This document shows, piece by piece, positions 1 to 6,308 of a stretch of DNA of 9,931 nucleotides. The stretch comes from Anaerolineae bacterium (GTDB lineage Bacteria; Chloroflexota; Anaerolineae; UBA1429). Made by a program: the position numbers and the translations under genes. Within the stretch, counting starts at the first letter, position 1, and each line of letters opens with the position of its first letter. Below the pieces are notes generated by a model that saw only the letters and a program-made list of their open reading frames with translations, was not told the origin of the DNA and did not search any database. Location: contig SKLG01000209.1 in NCBI GenBank assembly GCA_007123335.1, positions 1 to 9,931 on the forward strand, in the 5' to 3' direction.

Positions 1-611
1 CGACCGTCAATGAGGGTGCCGGTGACAATCGTGCCAAAGCCCGATATGGTAAAGACACGATCGATGGGTAACCGCGGCCGACCGACGTCGACCGGCGGGT
101 CGGCAGTATCCAACAGGCGATCCAGGGTAGCCGCCAGCTCGGGCAGGCCCTGTCCTGTCATCGCTGACAGGGGCACGATCGGCGCCTCGGCCAATACGGT
201 ACCTTGCAGCTCCTCACGCACTTCTTCCTCAACCAGTTCCAGCCATTCGGGGTCCTGGACCAGGTCTATGCGCGTGAGAGCCACCACGCCACGAGGGATC
301 TGCATCAGATCGAGGATGGCCAGATGCTCACGAGTCTGCGGCATCACCGACTCATCAGCCGCCACCACCAGCAGGGCCAGGTCGATGCCACCGACGCCGG
401 CCAGCATATTCTTGACGAAATCCTCGTGGCCCGGCACGTCGACGACACTGACCTCGCGCCCGCTTGGTAATGTCAGCCAAGCGAACCCGAGGTCGATGGT
501 CATCTCGCGCTCTTTTTCTTCGCGGAGGCGGTCGGGGTCAATCCCAGTGAGCGCCTTGACCAAGGTCGATTTGCCATGATCCACATGGCCGGCGGTGCCG
601 ATGACAAACAC
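1..611 (-). CDS. selB: Selenocysteine-specific translation elongation factor SelB, N-terminal part (cut by window edge)
   Basis: SelB is the GTPase that delivers Sec-tRNA(Sec) to ribosomes at UGA codons next to a SECIS element. About 203 residues are visible; the family is usually around 600 or more, so domains 2 to 4 lie mostly outside. The start is a GTG at 611-609, giving MFVIGTAGHVDHGKST, the typical SelB opening and P-loop. It follows a GGAG seven bases upstream, inside the end of the preceding gene. Further GTPase motifs are the switch I segment EREMTIDLGFA (residues 34-44), G3 as DVPGH (58-62), G4 as TRID (113-116) and G5 as SAMTGQG. The last residues, SGFGTIVTGTL, open the second beta-barrel domain. 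The G4 motif has Arg where Lys is usual. The gene lies 4 bases after the stop of the coiled-coil gene, so coupling is likely. The family call is firm. Confidence 0.95.
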   Translation of the reverse strand, partial: MFVIGTAGHVDHGKSTLVKALTGIDPDRLREEKEREMTIDLGFAWLTLPSGREVSVVDVPGHEDFVKNMLAGVGGIDLALLVVAADESVMPQTREHLAILDLMQIPRGVVALTRIDLVQDPEWLELVEEEVREELQGTVLAEAPIVPLSAMTGQGLPELAATLDRLLDTADPPVDVGRPRLPIDRVFTISGFGTIVTGTLIDG

Positions 612-615
612 CTGG

Positions 616-1941
616 CTACTCCGTGGTCTTGCGAGGAGTGTTCTGCTTGGCGTCGCTGTCTGTGGTATCGCCATCGCCTGAGGTCGCCGTACGGCGTGCA
701 CCGTCTATGGCGCCATGCTGATGCGCGCGAAGTTGGGAGATGGTTTCGGCCCAGCCACGAGCGGCGTTCTCCCAAGTCTCGTACTGCACGCTACGGAAAC
801 GCTCCATCTCCACCTTGGCCTCGGCATGCAGCACCTCCAGGCGCTGGCGCAAGCTCTCCAGAGCGCTACTGGTCGCCTCATCGACCTCTTGAAGCGTATC
901 TAGCCGCTTTTCCTGGGCATCCTCGCGCTCGCCCTGCGTGGCCACAAGGTGATCCTGCCGCTGTTTCTGTTGCGCCCAACGCTGCTCATTCTCTCGCTGG
1001 AACTCGCGCAGCTCACGACGCAACTGATCCTCAGCCAATCGCTGCAACTGGCACAGTTGATCTTGTTTCTGGCTCACGTCCTGGGCCAGAGACTGGGTAT
1101 CGCGCAGCACACGCCGACTCTTTTCGTGTTGATCGGCAAAGTAGCGCAACTGGTCGGCCCACGTATCCAACTGGTGCGCATAGCCTTCCAGGCGTCGTCC
1201 CCACTCGGTCATCTGTTGCGCGCGCACTCGTTCACTACGTCGTTGGCTCTCCAGCATTTCGTCTTGACGCTGGTTTAGTTCCTGGCGTATGCCCTGCATC
1301 CCAGCGATCTGGGCAGCCAGTCTCGGCAGAGTATCCTCCACAATGAGGAGTCGTGCCCGCAGCTTCTCCTCTATTCCCGGAATTTCGGCCACTGCCTCGG
1401 CATTCTTTTTGATCTCGACTTCATTGCGCTGAATGCCGTCACGCAGCGTGCGACGAACCTCCTCACTCTGACGAACTTTGACGGCCACCGCTTCGAGCTC
1501 TTGTTCGAGCCGCAGCACCATCTCATTCAGGCGCCGCTCCTCCGCCTGGCGCACGGCCAGACTCTGCTCCAGCGGTCCGAAACGTTCCAATTGGGCGCGC
1601 ACATCGGCGATGGCGCGGGTGTCGGCCTCGCGTTCACTCTGTCGATTGCGCAGGAACTCGGTCTCACGTTTCTGCTGAGCCTCACGCATCTCGGCCAACA
1701 TAATGCCCACTTCGTCACGAGTATGCTGCAGGGCTTCTTCAACCTCGGAGATACGCAGCAACTGACCGCGCAGCTTGGTAACGGTATCCTCAAGCTGCAT
1801 GATGCGCTGTGTCTGATCGACCAGCATCACCTGTTGTTTATCAACCAAGTCTCGTAGTTCGCTGAGAATGGCTCTGTCTTTGCGCAGCTCTTCATCGAGC
1901 CAGGTCGTATTGGGTCCAGCTTGGGCGGATGAGGGATTCAT
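616..1941 (-). CDS. Long coiled-coil protein of unknown function, upstream of selB
   Basis: This 441-residue protein is not recognised. Nearly its whole length is charged, rich in Glu, Gln, Arg and Leu, and poor in Gly and Pro, with heptad-like leucine spacing from about residue 15 to 410, so a long alpha-helical coiled coil is expected. The C-terminal 30 or so residues (rich in Thr, Ser, Asp, Lys) look disordered. There is no signal peptide, membrane helix or catalytic motif, so it is probably cytoplasmic. I chose the ATG at 1941 because GGAG sits ten bases upstream. An in-frame ATG at 1986 would add 15 residues but has no visible ribosome site. The gene lies 127 bases after the L,D-transpeptidase stop and 4 bases before selB. 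A structural or scaffold role is only a guess. Its composition could match many SMC-like or tropomyosin-like proteins without homology. Confidence 0.8.
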   Translation of the reverse strand: MNPSSAQAGPNTTWLDEELRKDRAILSELRDLVDKQQVMLVDQTQRIMQLEDTVTKLRGQLLRISEVEEALQHTRDEVGIMLAEMREAQQKRETEFLRNRQSEREADTRAIADVRAQLERFGPLEQSLAVRQAEERRLNEMVLRLEQELEAVAVKVRQSEEVRRTLRDGIQRNEVEIKKNAEAVAEIPGIEEKLRARLLIVEDTLPRLAAQIAGMQGIRQELNQRQDEMLESQRRSERVRAQQMTEWGRRLEGYAHQLDTWADQLRYFADQHEKSRRVLRDTQSLAQDVSQKQDQLCQLQRLAEDQLRRELREFQRENEQRWAQQKQRQDHLVATQGEREDAQEKRLDTLQEVDEATSSALESLRQRLEVLHAEAKVEMERFRSVQYETWENAARGWAETISQLRAHQHGAIDGARRTATSGDGDTTDSDAKQNTPRKTTE

Positions 1942-1951
1942 GCGATGTTTA

Positions 1952-1955
1952 CTCC
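1952..1955 (-). promoter_or_regulatory. Ribosome binding site deciding the coiled-coil gene start
   Basis: On the minus strand GGAG lies ten bases before the ATG at 1941-1939. The alternative in-frame ATG at 1986 has no comparable purine tract, so the shorter protein is preferred. Confidence 0.6.
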
Positions 1956-2068
1956 AAAATATCCCGACGCAGGCCATAGCTGCCATCCAGCCTCGGGAAG
2001 GATATCAACCAGGGAACGGACATCGTGCCCAACGCGCATATCAGATTGGTTCCATATTCCGTCACGCA

Positions 2069-3826
2069 TCAAGGTGTAATGATCACCACCGTGCCCATCT
2101 CAGCCCACTTGTAGAGCCAGAGCGCATCGGGGGTATCCAACACAATACAGCCAAAGGAGCACCCGGTGCCCAGTGCGCTGCGCCACAAGGTGTGGCCGGT
2201 GCTACGGTTGATCGGCAAGGCATGAAAGCCGTTCTCCGAGCCTCCAGCCCAATAAATACCCAGCCACCAGGGCATACGCAAGTCCCACTGGGAGGCATAA
2301 GCTTCGGGCAGCTTGGTTTGAATCAGATATCGTCCGGGCAACGTTGGCGCGCTAGTACGCCCAATACATGCCGGGAACACGCGAATGGGCTGATGGTTCT
2401 CATAGACTGTGACCAATCTATCGCTGAGGTCTACCACAATACGGTTGGGCGGGATGATGATATCCATCACCTCGGTCAAGCGCTGGTCGGCATCCTCCAG
2501 GTTGGGCAATAGGCCAAGAGCCGCCTCGTAGGCATCACGCGCCTCGTCCCAGACCTCATTCGTCTGACGCTGCATGCCCACACGATAGTAAGCCTGTCCC
2601 AGCATCTCTCTCGTATCACGAAAATCGGGCCGCCGCCGCTGTACACCCTGCAAGGTATCCACGACTCGCGGCCAATCCTGAGCCCAATAGGCATCCAGAC
2701 CCAAGAGGTACTGTTTGAGATCGCGGCGAATCTGTTGCAGATCCCTGCTCGATGCGTTCAGGCGCACGGCATGATCGAGTTCGAGACGAGCCTCCTCCAA
2801 CTGATTGTTATCGATGAGCTCCAGACCACGATAGTAACGGGCCTCACCCAGACGATTGCGGGCCTCTTGGTTCTCTGGGTCGATCTCGCGGATACGCTCC
2901 AACACCTCGATGACGCTGTCCCAGTCCTGTCGTGTCCAGGCCACATCGACCTGAATCCACATAGGCTGGACCCGCTGAGCCACGGTGGGTGTCGAGGTGG
3001 GATTCGCAACCAGCGGCGGCAACTCGAGAGCTTCCGCCGTCCCCGAGGATGAGCGGGCGTGGACAATGCCCAGCCACGCAAAACTCACGACGGCGAGAAA
3101 GGCCAGCACCGAGAGCACTGGCGTAACCAACGTATACAGCCGTGCAGACATCTGGACTCGGGGCATGCCGCCTCTGCGAGAGGTCTTTTCCTCAGCCAAG
3201 TCGGCCAACGGATCGGGATGTGCAGACGGAGCGAGTTCCTCACGCTCGACAGTCTGAGGTTGCTCCACGACAGCGCGGGGAGGTGTTTCTTTATCAGCAA
3301 GCGTGGCGGCATTCAGCGCCACCTTGAGCGCGCCCGAGGCCACCCGTTGCGCCCAATGCTCGCCAGAACGTCCTTCGGCCTTGTCAGGGGCTGACGGCAC
3401 CTCCAAGTGAGGAATCCGGCGGCGCGGACGAACCGAACGTGAACGCGGCAGATTGCGGCCTGCTTGAGCGACGTCAAGATCGACGTGAGCGACGTCAAGA
3501 TCGACGCGATTGCCCTCCTCCTCAGCCTCAGCCTCAGCGCCGAGCTTGCGTCCAAGGCGATTCTCAGCCCATTGCCGAGCCTCAACGATGCGTTCGCTAT
3601 AGGGCAACAACAACGACGCCTCTCCTAGGTAACGCAGGCTTGCCTCTTTGGATTCGGCCACATAGGCCAACCAAAGCCAGGCATCCTCATTCTCGGGATC
3701 AAGATGCACCATCTGGGCAAAAGCGGCACGAGCGCCGGCGACATCTCCGCTGCGCGCCAGAGCCTTGGCAGCGTCCATGGCCGATGTAGTAAGGCGCAAA
3801 TCAGCGTCAAGTTGGGTGTTATCCAT
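2069..3826 (-). CDS. TPR-containing membrane-anchored L,D-transpeptidase (YkuD family)
   Basis: L,D-transpeptidases form 3-3 cross-links in peptidoglycan or attach proteins to it. The protein has 585 residues. Residues about 15-90 are a TPR-like helical region (AFAQMVHLDPENEDAW). Residues 95-226 are a charged, low-complexity linker. Residues about 227-256 form one membrane helix preceded by Arg and Lys, so the N-terminus should be inside and the C-terminus outside. Residues 285-450 hold further TPR-like repeats. Residues 460-585 are the YkuD domain, with His535 in FHALPIN and catalytic Cys560 in GTGCSFGCIVLD. The usual SHGC motif reads SFGC here. The ATG at 3826 follows GAGGAGA at good spacing. 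The gene is probably first in a unit with the coiled-coil gene and selB. The YkuD assignment is firm; the exact substrate is unknown. Confidence 0.92.
   Translation of the reverse strand: MDNTQLDADLRLTTSAMDAAKALARSGDVAGARAAFAQMVHLDPENEDAWLWLAYVAESKEASLRYLGEASLLLPYSERIVEARQWAENRLGRKLGAEAEAEEEGNRVDLDVAHVDLDVAQAGRNLPRSRSVRPRRRIPHLEVPSAPDKAEGRSGEHWAQRVASGALKVALNAATLADKETPPRAVVEQPQTVEREELAPSAHPDPLADLAEEKTSRRGGMPRVQMSARLYTLVTPVLSVLAFLAVVSFAWLGIVHARSSSGTAEALELPPLVANPTSTPTVAQRVQPMWIQVDVAWTRQDWDSVIEVLERIREIDPENQEARNRLGEARYYRGLELIDNNQLEEARLELDHAVRLNASSRDLQQIRRDLKQYLLGLDAYWAQDWPRVVDTLQGVQRRRPDFRDTREMLGQAYYRVGMQRQTNEVWDEARDAYEAALGLLPNLEDADQRLTEVMDIIIPPNRIVVDLSDRLVTVYENHQPIRVFPACIGRTSAPTLPGRYLIQTKLPEAYASQWDLRMPWWLGIYWAGGSENGFHALPINRSTGHTLWRSALGTGCSFGCIVLDTPDALWLYKWAEMGTVVIITP
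3465..3506. repeat. Perfect tandem duplication of 21 bp inside the L,D-transpeptidase gene
   Basis: Two identical 21-base units lie head to tail at 3465-3485 and 3486-3506. In the protein they give VDLDVAH followed by VDLDVAQ (about residues 108-121) in the cytoplasmic linker. Next to them, 3518-3540 is a CTCAGC-type simple repeat encoding an alternating Ala/Glu run. The linker therefore appears free to change length without breaking frame. Confidence 0.9.
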
Positions 3827-3903
3827 CGCCGTCTCCTCAACGACACATCACTGGCCTGATAGAACGGATGCCGTGGTGAATGAGAAGATCGCCACAGCAC
3901 ATC

Positions 3904-3933
3904 TTGCACTACCGATCACCTATCGCTTACAAT
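3904..3933 (+). promoter_or_regulatory. Candidate sigma-70-type promoter for the ferric-reductase-like gene
   Basis: TTGCAC at 3904-3909 and TACAAT at 3928-3933 are separated by 18 bases. A transcript would start near 3940 and carry a leader of about 135 bases before the GTG at 4075. This is a consensus match only. Confidence 0.45.
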
Positions 3934-3998
3934 GGAGCATAGTATAGCAGGTTTGCAGGGGGGTCGCAAGGAGTAGGACGGCGCGATCACCCGATCAC
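3913..3998. repeat. Three direct copies of the heptamer CGATCAC in the intergenic control region
   Basis: CGATCAC occurs at 3913-3919, 3984-3990 and 3992-3998. The first copy falls in the spacer of the plus-strand promoter. The other two are 8 bases apart in the expected leader of the plus-strand transcript and upstream of the minus-strand promoter. They could be operator half-sites, but a 7-mer recurring in 250 bases may also be chance. Confidence 0.3.
3941..3969 (-). promoter_or_regulatory. Candidate sigma-70-type promoter for the L,D-transpeptidase unit
   Basis: Read on the minus strand, TTGCGA (3969-3964) and TATACT (3946-3941) are separated by exactly 17 bases. Transcription would begin near 3934, giving a leader of about 108 bases before the ATG at 3826. 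The spacing and -10 box are good, but this is a consensus match only. Confidence 0.5.
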
Positions 3999-4059
3999 GC
4001 GGATCTGCCATACATCTCAACATCGAGCCCGGCGGGTAGAAAGCCGTTGGGCACACCGC

Positions 4060-4067
4060 AGGAGGAG
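4060..4067 (+). promoter_or_regulatory. Strong ribosome binding site for the GTG start at 4075
   Basis: AGGAGGAG sits seven bases before the GTG. This near-perfect Shine-Dalgarno sequence decides the non-ATG start. Confidence 0.8.
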
Positions 4068-4074
4068 CAGGAAC

Positions 4075-4680
4075 GTGGACAAGAAACGACGCATCTCGTA
4101 TCTGGCGGCTTTGGGACTGGTGCTACTTATCATCGCCGTGTTGCTGGATTTGAACGTCCCAGACAGAGGCACCTTAAACATCATCATCCGTATCACGGCG
4201 TTGACGGCCTATTGGATCGTCTTTTTGTCGATTATATCGAGTCATTATATGCGCGAGTTAGTACGCTACTTTGGCCAATCCTTTGTCAAGATCCATCACA
4301 TGGGCACCATTACTGCACTGATCCTGATGATCGTGCACCCGGTAGCCGTCGCCATTCGGGCCGGGTCGCTCGATGTGTTCGTCCCCGTGTTGGACTCTTG
4401 GTATGATTTTCTATTCTTTGGGGGGCGTCAGGCGCTCTATCTCTTTCTCCTGGCAGCCCTGGCAGCGTGGCTACGCAAGACATGGAAGAGCACCTGGCGT
4501 CCGCTACACTGGCTGACGTACCTGGCCTTCTGGTTCGCGACGGCGCATGGGATCATGATCGGCGAGAACCTGGGCACGCCGCTACTGCAGGCCATCTCTA
4601 TCGCCATGGCTGGCGCGACCGTTGCCGTGTTTGCGCTCAAGCGGATCGGACGACAGGCCCCACGCCGCCAAACCCGATAG
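4075..4680 (+). CDS. Ferric-reductase-like transmembrane haem protein
   Basis: This 201-residue membrane protein belongs to the ferric reductase/MsrQ/NOX-type transmembrane fold, which passes electrons across the membrane through b haems. About six hydrophobic helices are visible. Key residues are His75 and His88 (IHHMG and IVHPV) and His145 and His158 (PLHWL and TAHGI). Both pairs are 13 apart, as expected for bis-histidine haem ligation by two helices. No FAD or NAD(P)H domain follows, so it resembles the short MsrQ-type architecture and needs a separate electron donor. No MsrP or reductase partner lies in the window. The GTG start at 4075 is supported by AGGAGGAG at 4060-4067. It is a single-gene unit flanked by oppositely oriented genes. 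The family is fairly sure; the electron acceptor is unknown. Confidence 0.85.
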   Translation: MDKKRRISYLAALGLVLLIIAVLLDLNVPDRGTLNIIIRITALTAYWIVFLSIISSHYMRELVRYFGQSFVKIHHMGTITALILMIVHPVAVAIRAGSLDVFVPVLDSWYDFLFFGGRQALYLFLLAALAAWLRKTWKSTWRPLHWLTYLAFWFATAHGIMIGENLGTPLLQAISIAMAGATVAVFALKRIGRQAPRRQTR

Positions 4681-4741
4681 CGCCGGATAGGTCCTCACAC
4701 CTGCTGCAAAAGGCCGATAAAAGCTCGTCGGCTCGCGCATC

Positions 4742-4782
4742 CATAGATAGCACGCCGCCAGGAAGAAGGCGTGTTATCTGTG
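4742..4782. terminator. Long hairpin between convergent genes, possible bidirectional terminator
   Basis: Left arm 4742-4756 (CATAGATAGCACGCC) and right arm 4768-4782 (GGCGTGTTATCTGTG) pair over 15 positions, with two G-T wobbles on the plus-strand reading and an 11-base loop. It lies 61 bases after the ferric-reductase-like stop and 19 bases after the stop of the ceramidase-like gene on the other strand. No T-tract follows in either direction, so it may act as an mRNA end-stabilising stem or a factor-assisted terminator. Confidence 0.6.
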
Positions 4783-4801
4783 CCAGGCAGCAAGAGTTCC
4801 T

Positions 4802-6052
4802 CTAATCCACATAGCTGGCCATTTCCTCAGCAGCGTCGATGATTGCATTAAACAGGGTCCTGATCGAATAGGGCGAGAAGCGACCGGTAATAGCTTCATA
4901 ACCACCCCATTTGTGAGCGTTAGGATGGGCGATATAGCCCATGCTCGCGGTTGCCTCATACATGATGTACGTTCGCTTGAAGGGAGAAAACCACTTTAAG
5001 GCGGCCCCCAGTTCGGCAACAAGCTCACCAGGAACGCCGATAAGGAGAATTGGACCAATACCCAACAGAGAAAACTCAACATCGATCGGCTCGCCAGGGC
5101 GCTCAAGGCTCTTCAAGAGGCCGTCTAGCCGGTCCTCCCAGGCGTGGGGCGGTATGGCTCTAAGTTCTTCTGCGCTGCGCAGGGTCAACGTGACCGATCG
5201 AGTGATACCTTGGAGGCGGATGGGTTCTTCAATGGCGAAAGCGTCATACCTTCGCTTGGTGGCCTCGGTAGCCAAGACTTGGCCCACCCTTCGCGTCTCC
5301 GCGAATCCGCCTTCGGGGGCTTTGGGATGGTTGTCTCCTGCCGCGCCATTGATATAACAGGTCAAGCACTCCATGTTCTCTTTGATAATATCCCGAACCA
5401 CACCGGGCACATCGGCGCTAATGAGCGAAGAGGTGTTTCCGGCGGTTAGGGGATGCATCGTATAGTTCAAGATAACGCCAAAGGGATGCCGGCTCCCCTT
5501 CGGACAAAAGTAGAGCAGGCCCAGTTCCTTATCCTCGAACTGGTTCGTTATAGGTACGAGTTCCTTATAGTTGGGCACGTACAGGTTTCGCTCGTCGCTC
5601 AAGAAGAATCTTCTGTTCATGTTCTCGTCAACGTATGCCCGGTTGACGATCACATCGCATTCTTGGAGGCGCGATTCTGCCTCTCTTGCTACCTCCGCGG
5701 CCTTGAGCGCCAAAAAGTCCTGGTATTCCTCCAAATAGTCAGGGGGCTCATCCTCAGCGCTATACACCTTTAACTGCGGTCCTTCATGAGTGTGCGTGCA
5801 CGTAAAGAATATTCTCTCTTTATCAACGCTCACGGAGCTTTGGATACGATCTTTGAGGCTTGATCTCAGATTGGCATCCATTCCCAGCAGGTCAAAGCTT
5901 ATCAGCACAGCCTTTGTGCCCTCGTCCTCGAAGCATACTGCGCTGGCGTATAGATCATCGTGTACTCCTGTAGACCACATGGGGGAGTATCCCGCCAGTA
6001 GGCATCTACCATCCTTTGGTGTGATCACGGCCTCGGCGAAACCTACCTTCAT
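4802..6052 (-). CDS. Neutral/alkaline ceramidase-like metallohydrolase, lacking the usual serine nucleophile
   Basis: The protein has 416 residues from the ATG at 6052, which has AAGGAGA seven bases upstream. A longer reading from 6103 has no support. It resembles the N-terminal domain of neutral ceramidases, zinc amidases that cleave the N-acyl bond of ceramide. Family features seen are THTHEGP (His87, His89), YTMHPL (His200), GVPGEL (Glu343) and HKWGGYEA (Tyr385). By analogy, one of the THTH histidines with His200, Glu343 and Tyr385 would bind zinc. The ceramidase motif GDVSPN, which carries the nucleophilic Ser, reads GDNHPK here (residues 239-244), so Ser is replaced by His. There is no signal peptide and no C-terminal immunoglobulin-like domain; known ceramidases are longer and usually secreted. 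The fold is likely, but ceramide as substrate is doubtful. It appears to stand alone. Confidence 0.8.
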   Translation of the reverse strand: MKVGFAEAVITPKDGRCLLAGYSPMWSTGVHDDLYASAVCFEDEGTKAVLISFDLLGMDANLRSSLKDRIQSSVSVDKERIFFTCTHTHEGPQLKVYSAEDEPPDYLEEYQDFLALKAAEVAREAESRLQECDVIVNRAYVDENMNRRFFLSDERNLYVPNYKELVPITNQFEDKELGLLYFCPKGSRHPFGVILNYTMHPLTAGNTSSLISADVPGVVRDIIKENMECLTCYINGAAGDNHPKAPEGGFAETRRVGQVLATEATKRRYDAFAIEEPIRLQGITRSVTLTLRSAEELRAIPPHAWEDRLDGLLKSLERPGEPIDVEFSLLGIGPILLIGVPGELVAELGAALKWFSPFKRTYIMYEATASMGYIAHPNAHKWGGYEAITGRFSPYSIRTLFNAIIDAAEEMASYVD

Positions 6053-6058
6053 CTTCTG

Positions 6059-6065
6059 TCTCCTT
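6059..6065 (-). promoter_or_regulatory. Ribosome binding site deciding the ceramidase-like gene start
   Basis: AAGGAGA on the minus strand lies seven bases before the ATG at 6052-6050. This favours MKVGFAEAVITPK, where homology-like sequence begins, over the upstream in-frame start at 6103. Confidence 0.7.
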
Positions 6066-6161
6066 CTCTTTATTGTTTTTTCGACTATGATCTGTAGACA
6101 CAAAGCTCAGAGCTTGCGCAGAGCATACCATTGAAACGGGACATGCGCCAGCTCTGCCATG

Positions 6162-6209
6162 CAAAGCAGCATGCCAGCGAAGGATCTTTATCACTGACAT
6201 GCTGCCTCG
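6162..6209 (-). terminator. Long hairpin upstream of the ceramidase-like gene: terminator or leader structure
   Basis: On the minus-strand RNA, 6205-6191 (GCAGCATGTCAGTGA) pairs with 6180-6166 (TCGCTGGCATGCTGC) over 15 positions, with two G-U wobbles and a 10-base loop. Four more pairs, two of them G-U, extend the stem to 6209/6162. The wobbles become C-A mismatches on the plus strand, so the structure favours minus-strand RNA. A short TTT follows the stem. It may end the tlyA operon, about 170 bases after the zinc-ribbon stop, or lie in the ceramidase-like leader. Confidence 0.5.
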
Positions 6210-6308
6210 GAGACGTGTCTTACCGCGCAATCGCGCCGAAACTGCTGACGTTCAGCCTGTCACCCGTTGCTTGGATACTTTCGTCTTGATCTCTTTTGCC
6301 GCTACCCA

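Noticed and set aside
10..579. 189-codon plus-strand open frame
   Set aside because: It is an antisense shadow of selB; the Ser/Arg-rich product is typical of such frames.
576..1346. 256-codon open frame on the plus strand opposite the coiled-coil gene and selB start
   Set aside because: It lies antisense to two well-supported genes, has no ribosome site or family resemblance, and its composition (Arg, Pro, Ala, Ser) is that of a shadow frame.
1868..2512. 214-codon plus-strand open frame
   Set aside because: It is antisense to the end of the L,D-transpeptidase gene and the start of the coiled-coil gene. The product resembles no family, and the opposite frames carry clear protein motifs.
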